64,000 nucleotides of DNA from Nonomuraea aurantiaca. Lineage in GTDB: Bacteria > Actinomycetota > Actinomycetes > Streptosporangiales > Streptosporangiaceae. The notes below the pieces were generated by a model, which ran no database searches, had not been told where the DNA came from, and was given only the letters and a program-made list of their open reading frames with translations. The position numbers and the translations under genes are program-made. Location of the stretch: NCBI RefSeq assembly GCF_020215705.1, contig NZ_JAIWNB010000031.1:1-64000 (forward strand), given 5' to 3'. Of this stretch, positions 58,755 to 64,000 are shown in pieces (the first letter of the stretch is position 1; each line of letters opens with the position of its first letter).

Positions 58755-59909
58755 TTGTCTCAGCACCCTTTCCCCACGGCCACGGTCACCGTGTTCGCCT
58801 CCCCCACCAGCTGGATCGAGTCCGATGCCGTCGCGCAATGCCATCAGGTGGCCGCCCTCGACGGCATGATGCACGTCGCCGCCATGCCAGACCTGCACCC
58901 CGGCAAGGGCGCCCCCATCGGCGCCGCCATGGCGTCGACCATCTTGTACCCGTTCCTGGTGGGCTCCGACATCGGTTGCGGCATCGCCGTGTTCCCCATC
59001 AAGCTCAAGCGCGCCGTCCCCGAGAAGCTCGCCGCCCGCTTCCCCGACCTCGACCGCGCTGTCGACCCCGTGCACGATCCCGCCTGGAACGTGATCAAGG
59101 ATGACATCCCCGCAGGTCACGTCGAAGGTCTCGGGACGGTCGGCCGAGGTAACCACTTCGTCGAGCTGGCGCGAATCGGGACCGTCTTCGAGCCGGACCA
59201 CGCGAGCCGACTCGGACTCGCCACCGATGACCTGGTTCTCGTCGTCCACAGCGGTTCCCGAGGGCTGGGCGAACGGATCCTGCGCGCGCACACCGAGGTC
59301 CACGGCGCGGGCCCCGCCCCTGATCCCGAGACCTACCTGGCAATGCATGACGACGCCGTACGCTGGGGATCACTCAACCGGCGGCTGCTGGCCGCCCGGG
59401 TCGCCCATGCCCTGGGGACCGAGCCCACCGAGCCGATCATCGACCAGTGCCACAACCTGGTCGAAGTCCGCGACGGGATCTACCTGCACCGCAAGGGAGC
59501 GGCGCCGGGTGACGGCCGCGACGTGCTCATCGCCGGTACGCGCGGCACCCCTTCCTACCTTGTGGCCGCCCACGCCGGGCCGGACGCCGGCCATTCCGTG
59601 GCGCACGGCGCGGGTCGCAAGATGTCCCGTGCCGACGCCCTGCGCCGCGGGCGGGCCAAGCACACGGTCGAAGAACTGCGCCGTACACCGATGGGATCTC
59701 TGGTGGTGTGCGGCGACCGCCAGTTGCTCTTCGAGGAGGCGCCGACAGCGTACAAGCGCATAGAGCAAGTGATCGCCGACCTCGTCGAGCACGACCTGGC
59801 CACGCCCGTGGCCACCACGATCCCTCTGGTCACCTACAAGACGCCTGACCTCGGGCCGGCGTCACGGAGGGACCACCGGGACCAGCGCCGCAAGCGGGGG
59901 CGGCCGTGA
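58755..59909 (+). CDS. rtcB: RtcB-family RNA ligase, PrfH-linked type
   Basis: The protein has 384 residues from a TTG at 58755-58757. Metal-binding and GMP-linked residues are in place: LHPGKGAPIG, SDIGCGIAVFP (Cys), GRGNHFVEL (His), HSGSRGLGER (His) and SVAHGAGRKMSR (the His that carries GMP). RtcB joins 2',3'-cyclic-phosphate or 3'-phosphate RNA ends to 5'-OH ends. This shorter RtcB form is typical of RtcB2 encoded with release factor homologue PrfH, a pair known to repair 16S rRNA cut at the decoding centre. The gene appears intact, but its partner downstream is broken. Confidence 0.92.
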   Translation: MSQHPFPTATVTVFASPTSWIESDAVAQCHQVAALDGMMHVAAMPDLHPGKGAPIGAAMASTILYPFLVGSDIGCGIAVFPIKLKRAVPEKLAARFPDLDRAVDPVHDPAWNVIKDDIPAGHVEGLGTVGRGNHFVELARIGTVFEPDHASRLGLATDDLVLVVHSGSRGLGERILRAHTEVHGAGPAPDPETYLAMHDDAVRWGSLNRRLLAARVAHALGTEPTEPIIDQCHNLVEVRDGIYLHRKGAAPGDGRDVLIAGTRGTPSYLVAAHAGPDAGHSVAHGAGRKMSRADALRRGRAKHTVEELRRTPMGSLVVCGDRQLLFEEAPTAYKRIEQVIADLVEHDLATPVATTIPLVTYKTPDLGPASRRDHRDQRRKRGRP

Positions 59910-60248
59910 GCATGCACCTGGCCGTGAGCGTCCACCTGCTCCTGTCGGCCGGGCGCGGCCCGCAGGAGTGTGCCTGGGCACTGGCCCGGCTGCTGCACCA
60001 CCTGGAAACCGACGCTACCCAGCAGAATCTGGAGACTCACCAGGCCCATATTGCTCCCGGTGACCGGCCCGGAACCTACCGATCGGTCCTCATCCGGATC
60101 GCAGGAGACGACTCCGAGGCGTTCGCCGCCTCATGGACCGGAATGTATCCACGATGAGCTCGTACGCGGCAACCCCACCCGCATCGAACGCCCCGAACCG
60201 TCGAAGCAGGACCTGATCCCGCAAGTGCGGACACGCCGGCGACGGTGA
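59906..60248 (+). pseudogene. prfH: PrfH (peptide chain release factor H) with an internal deletion
   Basis: It starts by GTG 59906 (overlapping the rtcB stop) or ATG 59912. The first ~75 codons match PrfH: LLLSAGRGPQECAWALARLL, RPGTYRSVLIRI and AFAASWTG. Normally a TIQWICPSPYRP-like segment and the GGQ domain follow. Here the frame breaks at about 60137-60157, and a frame shifted by one resumes with IHDELVRGNPTRIER, which matches the PrfH C-terminal HHQ.ERGNP region. So roughly the central 100 or more residues, including the GGQ motif that releases the peptide, are deleted. E. coli K-12 prfH is also a known truncated gene. Confidence 0.85.
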
Positions 60249-60280
60249 CGGTCCACCCCGGCCACGCCCTCCGCTCCGTG

Positions 60281-61405
60281 TCAGGTGGAGATCGACAACC
60301 TCGGATCGACCAGGCGCTCGTTGCGCGGGTGGTGGATGTGGAAGTCCGGCATCGGCACCGCCGGCAGCTGGCCGAACGCCCCAGCCATATACCGCACCAG
60401 TCCCCTGCACCTCTCCGGATCGAACACCTCTTCATCGGTATCCTCGACGGTGCCCCCGATGACGACGTGGTCGTTGCGCGGGAACAGGTACCCGTTCTGG
60501 CCGTACAGGTATCCAAGGTTGACCTGCGGCCGCAACATCGCGAGCTGTCCCCTGAGTGGGAGCATTTCGGAGTCGTTCCACAGCTCCTTCGCGCCGAGCC
60601 CGGTGCAGTTGATGATCACCTTCTGCGTCAAGGACGTGAGCACGTCCGCGCTGTTGATGAGTCTCCGATTCACGAACGTGACGCCGCGCGCCCTCAGGTC
60701 GCGTTCCAGCCTGGGTATGAAGATCGGCGGTTCGACGAGCAACGTCCGGTACCTGTATCCGGAGGTGTTGTGCCCCTCGAACGGCAGACGCTGCAGGTAT
60801 TCGCGCTGCGGCAACAGCCCTGGCACGAGGTCGTGCACCACCTCGATACCTGAGGTGGCGTTGACGCTGTAGTTGTCACACTCGGAGACGCCGAAGCCCT
60901 TGCCGATGCAGGCCTTGAACATGGTGTAGGCGGTTCTGATGATGGATTGGAGCTCCTGGACCTTCGTGAATTCCTTGGAATACTCCAAGATGGACACGGC
61001 CCATTGGCCGCCGGCCTTGTACGACGTGGTGTCGACCGGCTTGCGGTCGGAATAGATGGTGACGTTGAGGCCGAGGTCGAGCAGCAGCGTGGCGGCGGTC
61101 ATCCCCATGACGCCGGCGCCGAGCACCGCTATCTCCCTTTCGACCGTCCCGGTCTCGGTCTGGCGCCGGAGGACCATGTCGCGCACCTTGGCGGCACAGC
61201 CCCAGCTCAGCGTGATGCCTCCGCCGCCATGGCCATAGTTGTGGACGACGAACTTGTCTCCCAGCACCTCCTTGTCGAGCCGATAGGACCCCTTGCGGTA
61301 GGGCCTCAGACCTGCGACGCACGCGCCCGGTTGATGGGGATCGAAGGTGAAATCCGGGGTGGGCAGGTTGGGGAGTGTGCTCACGCCACGCTCGTCCAGC
61401 AACAT
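60281..61405 (-). CDS. D-amino-acid-oxidase-like FAD enzyme with a permuted sequence order
   Basis: The protein has 374 residues from ATG 61403-61405. The segment VVHNYGHGGGGITLSWGC, normally the C-terminal FAD-binding signature of D-amino-acid oxidases, lies at residues 53-70. The GAGVMG nucleotide motif, normally at the N-terminus, lies at 96-101. Further on come INCTGLGA and the VVIGGTVEDTDEEVF strand, after which the protein soon ends. The order of blocks is thus circularly permuted relative to standard DAAO. All blocks are present, so oxidation of a D-amino acid or related amine is plausible. It could also be an established permuted subfamily unknown to me. Confidence 0.85.
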   Translation of the reverse strand: MLLDERGVSTLPNLPTPDFTFDPHQPGACVAGLRPYRKGSYRLDKEVLGDKFVVHNYGHGGGGITLSWGCAAKVRDMVLRRQTETGTVEREIAVLGAGVMGMTAATLLLDLGLNVTIYSDRKPVDTTSYKAGGQWAVSILEYSKEFTKVQELQSIIRTAYTMFKACIGKGFGVSECDNYSVNATSGIEVVHDLVPGLLPQREYLQRLPFEGHNTSGYRYRTLLVEPPIFIPRLERDLRARGVTFVNRRLINSADVLTSLTQKVIINCTGLGAKELWNDSEMLPLRGQLAMLRPQVNLGYLYGQNGYLFPRNDHVVIGGTVEDTDEEVFDPERCRGLVRYMAGAFGQLPAVPMPDFHIHHPRNERLVDPRLSIST

Positions 61406-61701
61406 TTCCGACCTCCGATGAGTACTGCCCTGTGCGGTATGCCTACCCGCGCAGCAGGCCGGACTTTCCCCGGGGCTCCAACGCTTGACCGGCCTCATGG
61501 CGACTGTTTTCGAAGCGCCCCCGCGACGTCCCGGTCATGTCGCGCGGCGATCCGCCCCTGCGAAACACACCAAGGTCAAGCTTGGAGCCCGCGCGTTCGC
61601 TCCGCCGCGACTCCGGGTAAGCATCCCAAGCGGCCGGACGATCCGCGCCTGTCCCCATCCGACTGAGCTGCCGTACGGCGGGCGTTTCCAGGAGCGTCAT
61701 C

Positions 61702-62295
61702 GTGCCCTTCACCGTTGCCGATTACATCCTCAAGCGGCTCAGCCAGCAGCAGGTCGACACTCTGTTCGGCGTGCCCGCCACGTACTGTGCGCCGCTGTTC
61801 GACGCCGTAGGCGCGCACAACATCAAGCCGGTCGTGCCGGTCAAGGGCCGCGACGGGTTCCTGTGCGGCGCTGTGTGGGCCTCCATCGGTCATTCCGTGG
61901 CCGCCGCGGTCGGCGCGTCCTTCGGGTCGAGCCGGCGCCCCCTGGTCATCTGCGGGGACGGCGGCTTCCACATGACCGCCCAGGCACTGTCCACGTTCGT
62001 ACACTACGGCCGCGACCCCGTCGTCGTGGTCATCGACAACGGCATCTACGGCCTGGAGCAGTACCTCATCGACTCGCACTACTTCAGCGATCCCAGCATG
62101 CCGCCGAAGCCCTACGTCCTGCTCAACCCATGGGACTTCGTCAAGCTGGCCAACGGCCTCGGCGTCCGGTCCACCCACTCCGTCGACACCGCGGCGGAGC
62201 TCGACCAGGCGCTCGCCACCGTGAAGACATCCAGGGCCCCGGCGCTGATCGTGGCGAAGGTCAACCCGCGCGGCCTGCCGGCACAGTTGCCCTGA
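61702..62295 (+). pseudogene. Thiamine-diphosphate decarboxylase with a large in-frame deletion
   Basis: It starts with GTG 61702 after AGGAGCG and runs 197 codons without a stop. The first ~45 residues (FTVADYILKRLSQQQVDTLF, then GVPATYCAPLFDAV) match the start of pyruvate/indolepyruvate-decarboxylase-like enzymes. It then jumps to the C-terminal TPP domain (GRDGFLCGAVWASIGHSVAA, GDGGFHMTAQALS, VIDNGIYGLEQ). A normal enzyme has ~550 residues, so ~350 are missing, including most of the PYR domain with the catalytic Glu and the middle domain. It could be a gene remnant. Because the frame is kept, a stable TPP-domain protein cannot be excluded. Confidence 0.75.
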
Positions 62296-62353
62296 CCCGC
62301 GGGGTGGCTCTCAGCCCTCAGCCCCGCGGCCGCTGGATATGCCGCCGGCCCAC

Positions 62354-64000
62354 CTATGAGCGGATCGTGAGCAGGCTCACCAGGAGGGTGGTCAGTTCCG
62401 CCAGGGACAGTTCGCGTCCCCGGGCCGTCAGGCGTTCGTACTCGTCCTGCGGGAGGGCTTCGCGTACGGCGGCGGCCTCGCGGGGGCCGTCCCTCGGGTC
62501 CATCAACTCGGGGGAAAAGCCCACCCGGCGGCCGACCGCCTCCACGCCGCCCATCAGCACGGCTGCCTGCTCGGCCTGTCCGGTCAGCACGAGCGCGTGG
62601 GCGGCGGTGTGGATGAGCACAAGCCTGGAGGTGACGTCCTGGTGACGGTCGAGCGCGTTCAGAATGCCGGCGGCGATCTCCAGGGCACGCCGGCCGTCGC
62701 CACGATCGCACGCGGTCTTCATGGCGGCCCACGCGGCGGAGCCGGCCGCCCAGTCGTGGCCGCAGGAGTCGGCGGTCGCGACGGCTTCGGCCAGGACCGC
62801 GGCGGCGGTCGGAAGATCTCCTAGAACGCGGGCGAGCGTGCCCTGAACCATCAGCGCCTCGGCCACCAGCCAGTCCTCGCCGGCCCGCCGGGCGAGTTCG
62901 ACCGCGCTGCGGGCGAGCGCCGGAGCGTCGACGGGTATTCCGGCGAGTACGCCGAAGTGCGTCTGGTAGACCCGCGCGGAAGCCTCGACCACCAGGTCAC
63001 CGGCCTCTCGCGCCTCCTGCTCCGCCAGCACGACGGACTCGTACGCCTGCGCCGGCTTCCCGGCCAGGTAGCTGAGCCCGCTGACGGCGAGCCGGGCCCT
63101 CCCCCGGACCGCCGGCTCGGCGTGCGGCGCCGCGGCGAAAGCCTTCGACATCCAGGACAGGCCTTCGGCGATGTGGCCCATGCGGTACCAGAACCAGTAC
63201 AGGGCTCCGCCCAATCGCAGCGCGTAGTCGCCATCACCGGCGGCCAGCGCGGAAGCGAAGGCGGCGCGGAACTCCGGCTGCTCCCGGGTCAGCCGGCCCA
63301 GCAGCACGGCCGCCTGAGGGCCGTGGAGCCGGCGCTCGGCGCTCTCCGCCTGGGCCAGGACCCAGGCGCGGTGCCGTTGCTGGGTCCGCGCGAGGTCGTC
63401 CAGGTCGAGTTCGCGCAGCGCGTACTGACGCAGCGTCTCCAGCAGCCGGTAGCGGCGTGGAGCGGTCCCGGGCTCGACACCGACCAGCGACTTGCGGACC
63501 AGGGCCGACAGGGGAGGCAGCACGGAAGTCTGGCCTCCGACCACGCCCGCGGCGTCGAGGTCGAACCCGGCGGCGAACACGCTCAGCCGGTGGAAGAGCC
63601 GCCGTTCCTCGGGTTCGAGCAGCCGGTGGCTCCAGGCGATCGTGGACTCCAGCGCACGATGCCGGGCGGGCAGGTCGAGAGGGCCGCCGACCAGGACGCC
63701 GAAGCGGTTTTCCAAGGCGTCGGCGATCTGGCCGACGGAGAGCATCCGGCATTGCGCGGCGGCCAGTTCGATGGCGAGCGGAATGCCGTCGAGGCCGGCG
63801 CAGAGCCCGGGGATCCGGTCGAGGTCGTCCACGTCGGGGGACCATGTGGACAGCGCGGCAGCCCGTTCCCGGAAGAGTTCGGCGCCATCGCCATCAGGGT
63901 CGAGCGGCCGTACCTCGTAGACCGCCTCGCCCTCGACGCCCAGCGCTTCGCGGCTGGTGGCCAGCACCCGCAGGCCGCCGCAGCGGCTCAGCAGCACACC
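62354..64000 (-). CDS. ATPase/TPR regulator of the AfsR/LuxR-like signal-transduction class, partial
   Basis: The frame is open through the right edge, so only the last ~548 residues are seen. It starts inside an NB-ARC-like ATPase (LRVLATSREALGVEGEAVYE, GIPLAIELAAAQCRML), followed by a winged-helix-like segment (LLEPEERRLFHRLSVFAAGF) and a long TPR-like helical repeat region (TACDRGDGRRALEIAAGIL) to the stop. It ends without a LuxR helix-turn-helix, so the DNA-binding domain, if any, is at the unseen N-terminus (possibly SARP-like). It could be a regulator of the flanking genes or belong to the next region. Confidence 0.85.
   Translation of the reverse strand, partial: GVLLSRCGGLRVLATSREALGVEGEAVYEVRPLDPDGDGAELFRERAAALSTWSPDVDDLDRIPGLCAGLDGIPLAIELAAAQCRMLSVGQIADALENRFGVLVGGPLDLPARHRALESTIAWSHRLLEPEERRLFHRLSVFAAGFDLDAAGVVGGQTSVLPPLSALVRKSLVGVEPGTAPRRYRLLETLRQYALRELDLDDLARTQQRHRAWVLAQAESAERRLHGPQAAVLLGRLTREQPEFRAAFASALAAGDGDYALRLGGALYWFWYRMGHIAEGLSWMSKAFAAAPHAEPAVRGRARLAVSGLSYLAGKPAQAYESVVLAEQEAREAGDLVVEASARVYQTHFGVLAGIPVDAPALARSAVELARRAGEDWLVAEALMVQGTLARVLGDLPTAAAVLAEAVATADSCGHDWAAGSAAWAAMKTACDRGDGRRALEIAAGILNALDRHQDVTSRLVLIHTAAHALVLTGQAEQAAVLMGGVEAVGRRVGFSPELMDPRDGPREAAAVREALPQDEYERLTARGRELSLAELTTLLVSLLTIRS

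Noticed and set aside
1..64000. CRISPR array that could feed the CARF protein
   Set aside because: I saw no regularly spaced identical repeats of 25-40 bp and no cas1, cas2 or cas10-like protein in the window.
1..64000. tRNA or rRNA genes, including a tRNA attachment site for the integrase remnant
   Set aside because: No cloverleaf or TTCGA-type T-loop with matching arms was noticed near 13260-13700 or elsewhere; a tRNA scan would be needed to be sure.

Overview
The window is high-GC DNA with GTG/ATG starts, ATGA/GTGA stop-start overlaps and Tat, SARP and type II PKS genes. This points to a filamentous actinomycete. Streptosporangiaceae-like genera such as Nonomuraea are my guess, but no marker gene settles it. 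All calls come from reading the sequence; no database search was run.

Region 1 (705-9137, minus strand) is a tightly packed five-gene operon that looks like an anti-phage or nucleic-acid-sensing system. In transcription order it encodes a CARF-HEPN protein of the Cas02710 type, a ~1270-residue SF1 helicase with a large coiled-coil insertion, a winged-helix protein of unknown function, a two-HKD PLD nuclease, and a small unknown protein. No CRISPR array or cas effector complex is visible. Helicase plus PLD recalls Mokosh, but the CARF-HEPN gene and the winged-helix gene are not part of Mokosh as I know it. I consider this the best candidate for an undescribed system.

Region 2 (9599-12482, plus) is a three-gene operon: a small helical protein, a DUF6571-like protein and a lipoprotein. 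A membrane-anchored Pro/Ser-rich protein follows on the minus strand with its own terminator.

Region 3 (13397-17081) is a decayed type III PKS/prenyltransferase locus. The PKS gene is frameshifted and its 3' part is replaced by the catalytic end of a tyrosine integrase. The FAD-dependent reductase has an in-frame stop and a frameshift. The UbiA prenyltransferase and a MarR regulator are intact. A MacB-like ABC exporter (17422-20770) diverges from marR across a perfect palindrome.

Region 4 (20872-55478) is an intact aromatic (type II) polyketide cluster, probably for a tetracenomycin-like or pentangular polyphenol. It contains an ACP, KS-alpha, CLF, TcmN-, TcmI- and TcmJ-like cyclases, two SchA/CurD proteins, two DUF1772 (anthrone-oxygenase-like) proteins and two ABM monooxygenases. 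It also has three O-methyltransferases, three P450s with two ferredoxins, two LLM flavin enzymes, four SDRs, an epimerase-like reductase, a carbamoyltransferase and a glycosyltransferase. A full acetyl-CoA carboxylase, a DHA2 exporter, a POT transporter and a SARP/NB-ARC activator complete it. The minimal PKS is split: ACP, KS-alpha and CLF lie in three separate operons about 20 kb and 8 kb apart.

Region 5 (56009-64000) is another worn stretch. It holds a frameshifted and truncated SARP, a transposase scrap, a frameshifted secreted beta-propeller, rtcB followed by a prfH lacking its catalytic middle, a D-amino-acid-oxidase-like enzyme whose sequence blocks are circularly permuted, a thiamine-diphosphate decarboxylase with a large in-frame deletion, and the C-terminal part of an ATPase/TPR regulator that runs off the window. 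Broken genes flank the polyketide cluster on both sides, while the cluster itself looks intact.
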